From Flavobacterium keumense (GTDB lineage: Bacteria; Bacteroidota; Bacteroidia; Flavobacteriales; Flavobacteriaceae), in the NCBI RefSeq assembly GCF_029866485.1, contig NZ_CP092332.1:1984001-2048000 (forward strand): 64,000 nucleotides of DNA, in the 5' to 3' direction. The position numbers were made by a program, and so were the translations under genes. The notes under the pieces are model-generated. The model saw only the letters and a list, made by a program, of their open reading frames with translations, had not been told where the DNA came from and searched no databases. Every line of letters begins with the position of its first letter. Positions within the stretch are counted from its first letter, which is position 1. Shown here piece by piece: positions 10,194 through 17,739 of this stretch.

Positions 10194-10898
10194 TTATTTT
10201 TTAATTACTAATCGAAATCCTTCTCCGTGGATATTTAAAATCTCAACATTTTCATCTGCTTTTAAATACTTTCTCAATTTGGCAATATACACATCCATAC
10301 TTCGCGATGTAAAATAGTTGTCATCCCTCCAAATTTTAGTCAAGGCTAATTCTCTCGGCATCAAATCATTTTCATGAAGAATCAACATTTTTAATAATTC
10401 ATTCTCTTTTGGAGACAATTTAATTGGTTCTTCATTTTGATAAGTCAAGAATCGCAATTTAGAATTCAAATGAAATTTACCCACATTAAATTCAAACTGA
10501 ACTTGTTCTGTTTTTACATCAGAAGATTTTCTCTGAATTATAGCTTTAATTTTCATTAACAAAACTTCTGAATCAAAAGGTTTATTCAAATAATCATCAG
10601 CACCGGCTTTATAACCTTTTAACACATCTTCTTTCATCGATTTGGCTGTTAAAAAGATAATAGGCACTTCTGCATTTTTCTCTCTTATTTCTTTGGCCAA
10701 AGTATACCCATCTTTATAAGGCATCATGACATCCAAAATACACAAATCATAATTATCTTTTTTAAACTTCTCAAAACCTTCCATTCCATTTTTGGCCAAG
10801 GTTACATCAAAATCATTTAATAATAAATAATCTTTAAGGATCGCACCAAAATTGAGATCATCCTCTACTAACAGTATTTTTTTATTGCTATTTTCCAT
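10194..10898 (-). CDS. OmpR-family response regulator
   Basis: 234 residues. Receiver domain (1-120) with acidic pair VEDD at 11-14, phosphoacceptor Asp56 (LCILDVMMP), conserved Thr/Ala region and Lys in YLNKPF. A C-terminal winged-helix DNA-binding domain (about 135-232) ends in DVYIAKLRKYLK and GEGFRLV. The start is 3 bp downstream of the sensor kinase stop, so they form one operon and very probably a cognate pair. It resembles the RprY type of Bacteroidota; target genes cannot be inferred. Confidence 0.92.
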   Translation of the reverse strand: MENSNKKILLVEDDLNFGAILKDYLLLNDFDVTLAKNGMEGFEKFKKDNYDLCILDVMMPYKDGYTLAKEIREKNAEVPIIFLTAKSMKEDVLKGYKAGADDYLNKPFDSEVLLMKIKAIIQRKSSDVKTEQVQFEFNVGKFHLNSKLRFLTYQNEEPIKLSPKENELLKMLILHENDLMPRELALTKIWRDDNYFTSRSMDVYIAKLRKYLKADENVEILNIHGEGFRLVIKK

Positions 10899-10901
10899 AG
10901 T

Positions 10902-12491
10902 CTAATTGATTAATGGTAATTTTATTATGAAGGTACTTCCTTTCCCTTTTTCACTTTCTACATATATTTGACCATTATGGTCTTCAACTATTCGTTTTAC
11001 ATAGGCTAATCCTAAGCCATGGCCTTTGACATTATGTATGTCACCTGTATGCTCGCGATAGAATTTTTCAAAAATTCTTTTTTGAGCCACCTTGCTCATT
11101 CCCAAACCTTTGTCTTGAACTTTAATCAATACCATATCCTTAATATTCTCGGTATAAATATCTATTTCAGGTGCTTCTGGCGAATATTTTATTGCATTCT
11201 CTAATATATTCACAATCACATTGGTAAAATGATTATCATTAATTAATACGGTAGTTCTGGTTGCATCAAAATGAGTTGTAATACTCCCTCCTCTATCTTC
11301 CAAAATTAAATTAACGTGTTCAATAGCATCGTTAATTACATCTTCAATTGGATTGGGCTCCTTGTCTATCTCCAATTCCTTTTTCTCTAATTTAGATATA
11401 CGTAACACATTCTCCACTTGAGCATGCATCCGTTTATTTTCATCTCTAATCATTTGAAGATAACGCAAAACTTTATTTTTATCTTCAATAATCTTTGGAT
11501 TACGAATAGCATCCAAAGCCAAATTAATTGTCGCTATTGGAGTTTTAAACTCATGCGTCATATTATTAATAAAATCTGTTTTAATTTCAGATATCTGACG
11601 TTGACGAATCAATTGGCTCAAAGCACTAGTATATGCAATAATGATAATCAACGTAAAAACAATTGAAAGTATTGTAATACTTACTAATTCCGATAATAAA
11701 AATCGTTTTTTATGTGGAAAAGTAACCATTAGTTTATACTTTTCGTTGCCTTCATTATCCGTCAAAATAGGAATAGAATAACTAGCATTTTTATCGTATC
11801 TAAACTCGTTCGATTTTACTTTAGTCGCTAAGCCGTTGTTGTAAACTCCAAACTCAAACTTCGTATTAACTCCGTATTCTTCTAATTCTTTTTTAATTAG
11901 TTTACGAATATTATCAGTAGAAACTCTTTCTTGAAGAGGCATAGCAGTAGCAATATCTTTGTAAAAAATTTCGAACTGAGCATTGTCTAATACATCTAAG
12001 CTTCCAGATTTTTCAATCCGCTCATCGGGAATTAAACTTTGACCTAACAAAGAATTATCCAAAGGCTTATTATTATAAATCTCTGTAACTCGTTTTGAAC
12101 TAAAGTTTTTAAACAACTTTGAACTATCTGTTTTTTTGTCAAAGAGCGAAGCATTAATATTAAAATCTTCTGCTATAATACTATTGGAATAGACTATAGT
12201 CTTATTTGTTTTTAAGTTTTTTTGAACATAGGTAAACTCTAATAAATCATCTTTTTTAGGTATTTTACCCGTACTGTCTTTTAAATGATTGTACTTATCA
12301 TAAAAACTATACGCCTCTTGTTTTTGTAATTTTTCAGCGACATTACCAAGTACTTGTTTTACATGAAATTTAAATTGTTCGTCATTATTTTGAAAAGAGG
12401 TATTGAACCAATACACCTGAACAAGAATTATCCCAATTAGGGACAAACTCATCAACAAAATCAACAATCTAAAAAATAGCTTACTCATCAA
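10902..12491 (-). CDS. Membrane sensor histidine kinase
   Basis: 529 residues. TM1 (about 7-28) and TM2 (about 268-292) enclose a 240-residue periplasmic sensor region with no recognised fold. A HisKA domain follows with the phosphorylated His313 in NNMTHEFKTPIATINLALDAI-like context, then a HATPase domain with N box (NILENAIKYSPE), G1 (DKGLGM) and G2 (GHGLGLAYV). It phosphorylates the response regulator encoded immediately downstream. The layout matches the RprX-type kinases of Bacteroidota; the signal is unknown. Confidence 0.92.
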   Translation of the reverse strand: MMSKLFFRLLILLMSLSLIGIILVQVYWFNTSFQNNDEQFKFHVKQVLGNVAEKLQKQEAYSFYDKYNHLKDSTGKIPKKDDLLEFTYVQKNLKTNKTIVYSNSIIAEDFNINASLFDKKTDSSKLFKNFSSKRVTEIYNNKPLDNSLLGQSLIPDERIEKSGSLDVLDNAQFEIFYKDIATAMPLQERVSTDNIRKLIKKELEEYGVNTKFEFGVYNNGLATKVKSNEFRYDKNASYSIPILTDNEGNEKYKLMVTFPHKKRFLLSELVSITILSIVFTLIIIIAYTSALSQLIRQRQISEIKTDFINNMTHEFKTPIATINLALDAIRNPKIIEDKNKVLRYLQMIRDENKRMHAQVENVLRISKLEKKELEIDKEPNPIEDVINDAIEHVNLILEDRGGSITTHFDATRTTVLINDNHFTNVIVNILENAIKYSPEAPEIDIYTENIKDMVLIKVQDKGLGMSKVAQKRIFEKFYREHTGDIHNVKGHGLGLAYVKRIVEDHNGQIYVESEKGKGSTFIIKLPLIN

Positions 12492-12547
12492 AACAAATTT
12501 AGTATTTTAACAATATAGTAAATGATACATTAACCAAATATTAACAT

Positions 12548-13144
12548 CTACCCTTCATTTTGCTGAATCTTTAAAATTTTAAGAATTTCGTCAAATTGTA
12601 ATTTTGCAATTTTAGGCTCTATATTTTCAATTACGAAGTTACTTTTAGCAGCCCGTTGTGCATCGGTCCATTGTGCATTAATTCGATTTAAAACCTGTTC
12701 TCTCGAACTGTTATCGCGTTGCATTACCCGCACAATTCTGTCTTCTAAAGGAGCTGTAATGGTTATAATAGCATCGCAGTTTTGATAGCTACCGCTTTCA
12801 AATAAAATAGCAGCTTCATAAACTACAAATGGCGCCGACTGATGTTGGTCCAGCCAAATTTTAAATTGCTTTTTGACTACAGGATGAATGATACCATTGA
12901 GTTGGTTCAACTTTTCGGGTTTAGCAAAAACAATTGAAGCCAATTCTTGTCGGTTCAGTTGCCCGTTTTTAAAAACAACTTCACCAAAAACAGCTTGAAT
13001 TTTTCTCAAAACTTCAGCAGATTGCATTAATTTTTTGGCTTCTTCATCGGCAATAAATACAGGTATTCCAAGCGATTGCATATATGTCGCAAGGGTAGTT
13101 TTACCACTACCAATTCCTCCAGTTAGGCCAATTATTTTAGACAT
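12548..13144 (-). CDS. coaE: Dephospho-CoA kinase
   Basis: 198 residues. P-loop GLTGGIGSGKTT at 6-17, the DEEAKKLM substrate-side motif near 33, and the conserved FVVYEAAILFESG and ITAPLEDRIVRVMQRDN segments. It phosphorylates dephospho-CoA at the 3'-ribose hydroxyl, the last step of CoA synthesis; coaBC of the same pathway lies at 20294-21535. It begins 3 bp after the glycosyltransferase stop, and the sensor kinase follows 56 bp downstream on the same strand. Confidence 0.95.
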   Translation of the reverse strand: MSKIIGLTGGIGSGKTTLATYMQSLGIPVFIADEEAKKLMQSAEVLRKIQAVFGEVVFKNGQLNRQELASIVFAKPEKLNQLNGIIHPVVKKQFKIWLDQHQSAPFVVYEAAILFESGSYQNCDAIITITAPLEDRIVRVMQRDNSSREQVLNRINAQWTDAQRAAKSNFVIENIEPKIAKLQFDEILKILKIQQNEG

Positions 13145-13147
13145 TTG

Positions 13148-14146
13148 CTATTTTTTAAAAAACAAATACGGAAAGGCGACTTGAGGTTGACGTTTTAAAA
13201 CAATCACTTTTATATACGATTCTAAAAATCCTAAACCGTATCCGTAAAATTGTTTCCAAACCGCAATTAACGACAAATACCCAATGCGCACACTTCTATT
13301 TTGAATACTTGAAGTTACAAACAAAATAAAGAAATACAACATATAGAGTTGTAAAAAATAATCAAATGTGAGTAGCAACAAGGCTACCGAAAGAAAGAAT
13401 CCTAAAATAAATGCCGTAGGGAAGAAAAAAGTCAACTTGTTATGTTCCGGATACCAACTGTTCAAAATAGGTCGGGCTTTACCAAATTTGCTTACTTGAA
13501 CAGAAAATTTATCCCAATCAATTCTACGTTTATGATATACAAAGGCTTTAGAAAAAAGTCGGGTTTCAAAACCTAAATTCCACAAACGAATAGATAAATC
13601 TGGATCTTCGCCTGGATGAATATTACCAAAACCTTTGGAAGCTTCGAAAGCTTTGCGAGACAATCCCATATTAAAACTTCTTGGTTGGAACTTCCCTATT
13701 TTCTCCGATCCTCCACGAATACCCCCTGTAGTTAAGAACGAGGTCATCGCAAAGTTGATGGCTTTTTGGATATCTGAAAAACTATCCAACGCTTTGTCTG
13801 GACCACCAAAACAATCTACATAATCCTGTTTCAAAGCTTTGTCCACTTCATCCAAATACTGAGCAGGAATAATACAATCCGAATCAAAAATGATAAAATA
13901 GTCTCCACTAGCCTTAGCCATACCATAATTACGAGAATCGCCAGGACCCGAATTTTCTTTATAAAAATAAGCAATGTTCAATTGTGCCATGTACTTCTGA
14001 ATCACTTCTCCGCACGGAACTGTAGAACCATCTTCTACAATAACAATTTCAAAATCATTTTGGTAGGTCGTTTTAGCTAAACTTTCTAACAACTCATCTA
14101 CTTCGTCAGGACGGTTGTACACTGGTATAATAAGAGAAAAATGCAT
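13148..14146 (-). CDS. Family 2 glycosyltransferase, membrane-associated
   Basis: 332 residues. The GT-A nucleotide-sugar domain starts at residue 3 (SLIIPVYNRPDEVDELLESL), with DxD in FIIFDSDCI near residue 93 and a GEDPDLSIRLW segment corresponding to the acceptor-side ED motif. Two or three hydrophobic helices follow (about 245-290) and a short basic tail. Probably transfers a sugar to a lipid or polysaccharide acceptor at the inner membrane; donor and acceptor are not evident. First gene of an operon with coaE. Confidence 0.88.
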   Translation of the reverse strand: MHFSLIIPVYNRPDEVDELLESLAKTTYQNDFEIVIVEDGSTVPCGEVIQKYMAQLNIAYFYKENSGPGDSRNYGMAKASGDYFIIFDSDCIIPAQYLDEVDKALKQDYVDCFGGPDKALDSFSDIQKAINFAMTSFLTTGGIRGGSEKIGKFQPRSFNMGLSRKAFEASKGFGNIHPGEDPDLSIRLWNLGFETRLFSKAFVYHKRRIDWDKFSVQVSKFGKARPILNSWYPEHNKLTFFFPTAFILGFFLSVALLLLTFDYFLQLYMLYFFILFVTSSIQNRSVRIGYLSLIAVWKQFYGYGLGFLESYIKVIVLKRQPQVAFPYLFFKK

Positions 14147-14456
14147 ATTTTAAATTAAAATAATGATTTGTTTTTGGATTGTGCCACAAATATAGTCTTT
14201 ATAGCCAATTGGTAGCAAAAAATAGTTTGGGTATAATAGTACTCCCATAATGAATTAAAAAAAAGTAAATCAAATCCTATTTATTAAAATAATTCTGCTA
14301 TTTTTGAGATTCAATAACACAATGTATTGCACTGCTGAACTCCCCCACCACAAGCAGCTGCACTACAGTGACTTTTCTGTCATTGTATTTTTCAAAAAGA
14401 GGTATAATAAATTAATCTAGCAATAGAAGGCTTTGGCTTTTTCATTCATTTAGAAA
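14147..14456. other. Intergenic region between glycosyltransferase and repeat array
   Basis: 310 bp without a credible gene. Its left end holds the minus-strand promoter for the glycosyltransferase. The middle (about 14325-14390) is less AT-rich, with a C-run and short imperfect palindromes such as TGAC-N-GTCA, but nothing identifiable. It could hold decayed repeat-array material. Confidence 0.5.
14187..14194 (-). promoter_or_regulatory. Promoter -7 element for glycosyltransferase-coaE
   Basis: Read on the minus strand the sequence is TATATTTG, a perfect -7 box. A TTTG lies about 21 bp upstream at the -33 position, giving a near-ideal Bacteroidota promoter about 40 bp before the glycosyltransferase start codon. 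Confidence 0.7.
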
Positions 14457-14998
14457 CGACTAGACCGAAGTCCAGCCTTAGGCAATCAATCGAGCCAATG
14501 GCTCTTGCACGTAATATGATAGTCCCGTAGGGACGACACATATTGTAGCAAAGGATATTAATCCGTTGCAAATATAAAATGTTATAAACAAGTCCCGTAG
14601 GGACGGTAGATTGGAAAATAACGGATTTCAATCCGTTGGATAGATGATATGATGTGATATACATAACGATAGCTATCGACTGGACTGAAGTCCAGCCTTA
14701 GGCAATCAATCGAGCCAATGGCTCTTGCACGTAATATGATAGTCCCGTAGGGACGACACATTTTGTAGCAAAGGATATTAATCCGTTGCAAATATAAAAT
14801 GTTATAAACAAGTCCCGTAGGGACGAAACATCTTGTAGTCCCGTAGGGACGGTAGATTGGGAAATAACGGATTTCAATCCGTTGGATTATGATGAAATAT
14901 AGCAACATCGACTGGACTGAAGTCCAGCCGTTCAAAATAACCGAGCCGATGGCTCTCACACGTAATGTAAAATTGAACAACAGATTTCAATCCGATGA
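14457..14998. repeat. REP/BIME-like palindrome array upstream of the RAYT gene
   Basis: Two near-identical direct units (starting 14457 and 14677, offset 220 bp) and a shorter, diverged third unit (from about 14909). Each unit strings together several short hairpins: CTGGACTGAAGTCCAG (14680-14695, 14912-14927, imperfect in unit 1), GAGCCAATGGCTC (14492, 14712, variant at 14943), GTCCCGTAGGGAC (five copies at 14522, 14592, 14742, 14812 and 14838) and AACGGATTTCAATCCGTT (14620 and 14866). Unit 2 carries one extra GTCCCGTAGGGAC. The array ends about 15 bp before a REP-associated transposase gene, the layout expected of RAYT-mobilised palindromes. Confidence 0.88.
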
Positions 14999-15012
14999 TA
15001 AAAATATAAATA

Positions 15013-15474
15013 ATGGCAAACACCTATCATCAAGTATATATACAGGCGGTTTTTGCAGTGAAATATAGAGCTGCAGTTCTAGATAAAGAATGGAGAGCTA
15101 ATGTTTTTAGTGTTATTGGAAACCTCATTAATGAAACAGGATGCAAAACGATAATCGTAAACGGCGTTGAGGATCACGTACATTGCTTTTTTGGCCTAAA
15201 ACCAACCGTTTCAATATCAGAATTGATGAAGGTAGTAAAAGCAAAATCTTCAAAATATATCAATGATAACCGATTGTTATTGAATCGCTTTGAATGGCAA
15301 GAGGGTTATGGTGCATTTTCATATAGCCATACGCAAGTAGGTACTATATTTAATTATATCAAAAATCAAGAAAAACACCATGCAAAAGCAACTTTTCATG
15401 AAGAGTATCAAGCTACATTGGAGGATTTTGCAGTTCCTTTTGAAGAAAAATATCTTTTTGAAGAATTAAAATAA
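15013..15474 (+). CDS. REP-associated tyrosine transposase (RAYT, IS200/Y1-like)
   Basis: 153 residues, the size of single-domain Y1 transposases. The HUH metal-binding motif is intact (His55-Val-His57 in GVEDHVHCFF), and the catalytic tyrosine is Tyr115 in NYIKNQEKHH. Such enzymes cut and rejoin single-stranded DNA at hairpins. No IS200/IS605 TnpB partner or classical IS ends are seen. Instead the gene directly follows an array of palindromes, which points to a domesticated RAYT rather than a free insertion sequence. The frame is undamaged, so the enzyme may be active. Confidence 0.88.
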   Translation: MANTYHQVYIQAVFAVKYRAAVLDKEWRANVFSVIGNLINETGCKTIIVNGVEDHVHCFFGLKPTVSISELMKVVKAKSSKYINDNRLLLNRFEWQEGYGAFSYSHTQVGTIFNYIKNQEKHHAKATFHEEYQATLEDFAVPFEEKYLFEELK

Positions 15475-15493
15475 GTATACAATCTCAAAAATT

Positions 15494-15919
15494 ATGAAAA
15501 TAAAATTCACGAAAAAAAGGTTGATTTATAATTTAGTGTTGAGTATACTTTATCTTACTATTGGATTAGAAGGAATAATCTATCAAGAAAATATTCGTTG
15601 GACAAAATACGGAATGTTATCGCTAGGTATACTCTATTTAACAAATTCTCTTTACGAATTGAAATACCAATACCTCTCAATTGAAAACGGAATTCTTAGA
15701 AAGAATATGATCTTAGGATTTACTAAAAAAATTAATCTCAATGATATCATTCAAATCAAAGTCTTTACTGATGAATATACTTTAATAACCAAAACCAATA
15801 AAATAAAGATTCATACTGAAATAATTGACCCAAAATCTCTTTCAGAATTAAAACGCATTTTATCTAAATTGGATTTACCTCCTGATAAAACGCCGTTTCA
15901 GAACACAACAATTGAATAA
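15494..15919 (+). CDS. Small membrane protein, PH-like domain (unrecognised)
   Basis: 141 residues. Two N-terminal hydrophobic segments (about 11-30 and 37-52) precede a beta-rich cytosolic part (YLSIENGILRKNMILGFTKKINLNDIIQIKVF) resembling the bacterial PH-like fold of small membrane proteins. No catalytic motif is visible. It starts 19 bp after the transposase gene and is followed by another PH-type gene. It may be an island passenger or resident gene; function unknown. Confidence 0.6.
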   Translation: MKIKFTKKRLIYNLVLSILYLTIGLEGIIYQENIRWTKYGMLSLGILYLTNSLYELKYQYLSIENGILRKNMILGFTKKINLNDIIQIKVFTDEYTLITKTNKIKIHTEIIDPKSLSELKRILSKLDLPPDKTPFQNTTIE

Positions 15920-15936
15920 ATAACCAATAACCATAA

Positions 15937-16056
15937 ATGTGGAGTCCAGAAACCACTATAAAAACGGGGCGTAACCGAAAAGCCTTACGATTAGGAAAAT
16001 TTAAAAAAACATTATGGGATTATTTTCTGCTATTCTTGGAAATGCCGGTGCAGTAA
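15937..16056 (+). CDS. Possible 39-residue basic peptide overlapping the PH gene start
   Basis: An ATG-initiated frame of 39 codons begins MWSPETTIKTGRNRK and is strongly basic in its first 25 residues. It then runs out of frame over the first 43 bp of the PH-domain gene and stops at 16054-16056. Basic composition within an otherwise AT-rich spacer is suggestive, but nothing confirms translation. It may be a decayed gene end or chance. Confidence 0.2.
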   Translation: MWSPETTIKTGRNRKALRLGKFKKTLWDYFLLFLEMPVQ

Positions 16057-16394
16057 GCCAAGAAGAATTAATTAAAAAATACGGACAACTCCTAACCGAG
16101 GGAGAAGAAATCGAATTAGGCTTTAAACTCCTAAGAGATACTTTCATCTTTACAAACAAAAGACTTATTTTAATCGATATTCAAGGTTTAACAGGTAGTA
16201 AAACTGAATACAAATCCATTACTTATAAAAGTATTTCTAGATTCAGTATTGAAACTGCGGGTACGTTTGACTTAGATGCTGAGTTAAAAATATGGATTTC
16301 AAGTGAAGTACAACCAAGTATTAGAAAGCAATTTAATAAATCGGTAAATGTGTATGATGTTCAAAAGGTTTTAGCACACCATGTTCTAAAATAA
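16014..16394 (+). CDS. PH domain-containing protein (bPH_1-like)
   Basis: 126 residues, the length of stand-alone bacterial PH-domain proteins. The motif series GEEIELGFKLLRDTFIFTNKRLILIDIQG, then TEYKSITYKSISRFSIETAGTFDLDAELKIW, fits the bPH_1 pattern (FTNKRLI strand, YKSI strand, DLDAELKIW strand). No signal peptide or membrane helix, so cytosolic. The family is widespread and its role poorly known. It follows the membrane PH-like gene on the same strand and is followed by hairpins and a terminator. Confidence 0.78.
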   Translation: MGLFSAILGNAGAVSQEELIKKYGQLLTEGEEIELGFKLLRDTFIFTNKRLILIDIQGLTGSKTEYKSITYKSISRFSIETAGTFDLDAELKIWISSEVQPSIRKQFNKSVNVYDVQKVLAHHVLK

Positions 16395-16407
16395 AATCTA
16401 GCACTCG

Positions 16408-16422
16408 AAGGTTTCGAACCTT
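16408..16422. repeat. Isolated REP-like hairpin
   Basis: AAGGTTTCGAACCTT is a compact palindrome (6-bp arms, 3-base loop) of the same size as those in the array at 14457-14998 but with a different sequence. It lies just after the PH-domain gene and before the terminator. Confidence 0.45.
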
Positions 16423-16440
16423 TCTAAGACAACAATAAAA

Positions 16441-16464
16441 AAATGCACCCAATTGGGTGCATTT
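16441..16464. terminator. Bidirectional terminator between PH gene and fabV
   Basis: Perfect inverted repeat with arms AAATGCACCCAA and its complement, flanked by A-runs and T-runs. It separates the rightward PH-domain gene from leftward fabV. Confidence 0.88.
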
Positions 16465-16485
16465 ATATTTCAATTGAATGAGATA

Positions 16486-17676
16486 TTAGGAGATACTTGG
16501 TATTTGTACCATTTCATCCACTTCAGCCAAATAATCTACTCCTTCAAAACCAAAACCAAATAAGTTCAAGAAATCTTGTTTGTATCCTGCTAAATCACCA
16601 ATTTCTGGTAATGACTCTGTTGTAGATTCTTTCCACAAAGCTGCTACTTTATCTTGTACATCTTCGCGCATTTCCCAGTCGTCAATACGAATTCTTCCTT
16701 GATCATCGGTTGGAACAGCTTTACCTGTGTACAAACGTTGTTGGTACAAACGTTGGATTTGTTCGATACAACCTTCGTGAATTCCTTCCGCTTTCATGAT
16801 TTTGTATAACAATGAAATGTATAATGGAATTACTGGAATAGCAGAACTCGCTTGAGTTACCAATGCTTTATTTACAGACACATACGCTTTACCATTCAAA
16901 GAAGCTAAATCTTTCGAAATTTCAAAAGCAGTCGCTTCCAAATGATCTTTGGCACGACCAATAGTTCCTTTTCTATATACCGCTTCTGTCACTTCTGGCC
17001 CAATATATGAATAGGCAACTGTTGTAGCTCCGTCAGCTAATACATTAGCCTCTTTCAAAGCATTCATCCACATTGCCCAATCTTCGCCACCCATAACCAC
17101 TACGGTATTATCGATATCTTCTTGATTCGCTGGTTCAATAGAAACCTGAGTTACATTTCCGGTATGGAAATCTACCGTTTTATTGGTAAATGTACCGCCA
17201 ATTGGTTTCAAAGTAGAACGATGCAATACTCCTGTTGTAGGGTGCATACGTACTGGCGATGCCAAACTGTATATTACTAAATCAATCTGACCCATATCCG
17301 CTTTGATTAAGTCAATAGCTTGTTGTTTTACTTCATTAGAAAAAGCATCTCCATTGATACTTTTGGCATACAAACCTGCTTTAGTCGCTTCTTTTTCAAA
17401 AGCAGCAGAATTGTACCAACCTGGTGAAGCTGTTTTTCCTTCCGCTGGTGCTTTTTCAAAAAACACACCAATGGTAGCAGCATTAGAACCAAAGGCACTT
17501 GTAATTCTTGATGCTAATCCAAATCCTGTTGAAGCTCCAATAACTAATACACGTTTAGGTCCATCAATAGCTCCTTTTGATTGTACATAAGCAATTTGAT
17601 TTTTTACATTTTGCTCGCATCCAGCTGGGTGAGCTGTCAAGCAAATAAATCCTCTCATTCTAGGTTCTATAATCAT
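16486..17676 (-). CDS. fabV: Enoyl-ACP/trans-2-enoyl-CoA reductase, FabV type
   Basis: 396 residues, typical FabV length. The N-terminus (MIIEPRMRGFICLTAHPAGC) and glycine-rich NADH site VLVIGASTGFGLASRI (about 42-57) are characteristic, as are YSLASPVR and the Tyr-x8-Lys catalytic signature within YIGPEVTEAVYRKGTIGRAK. It reduces the enoyl intermediate in fatty-acid elongation using NADH. Known FabV enzymes tolerate triclosan better than FabI. The gene has its own minus-strand promoter and ends at the terminator at 16441-16464. Confidence 0.95.
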   Translation of the reverse strand: MIIEPRMRGFICLTAHPAGCEQNVKNQIAYVQSKGAIDGPKRVLVIGASTGFGLASRITSAFGSNAATIGVFFEKAPAEGKTASPGWYNSAAFEKEATKAGLYAKSINGDAFSNEVKQQAIDLIKADMGQIDLVIYSLASPVRMHPTTGVLHRSTLKPIGGTFTNKTVDFHTGNVTQVSIEPANQEDIDNTVVVMGGEDWAMWMNALKEANVLADGATTVAYSYIGPEVTEAVYRKGTIGRAKDHLEATAFEISKDLASLNGKAYVSVNKALVTQASSAIPVIPLYISLLYKIMKAEGIHEGCIEQIQRLYQQRLYTGKAVPTDDQGRIRIDDWEMREDVQDKVAALWKESTTESLPEIGDLAGYKQDFLNLFGFGFEGVDYLAEVDEMVQIPSIS

Positions 17677-17721
17677 ATCTTAAATTCTAATTATTTACTG
17701 TTTGTGTTGTTTAATAGTGTG

Positions 17722-17729
17722 CAAATATA
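17722..17729 (-). promoter_or_regulatory. Promoter -7 element for fabV
   Basis: Minus-strand TATATTTG, a perfect TAnnTTTG match, 46 bp before the fabV start codon in the gap after recN. Confidence 0.6.
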
Positions 17730-17739
17730 AACCAAATCT

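Noticed and set aside
14446-14980. Two overlapping minus-strand open frames (72 and 132 codons) in the palindrome array
   Set aside because: They consist of the repeated hairpin units translated (recurring RPYGT and LQRINILCY), start inside repeats and have no other support.
14457-14998. CRISPR array
   Set aside because: Repeats are different palindromes at irregular distances, with no constant repeat-spacer periodicity and no cas genes nearby.
15013-15474. Ordinary IS200/IS605 insertion sequence
   Set aside because: No TnpB, no defined left/right IS ends; palindrome array and domain size fit a RAYT better.
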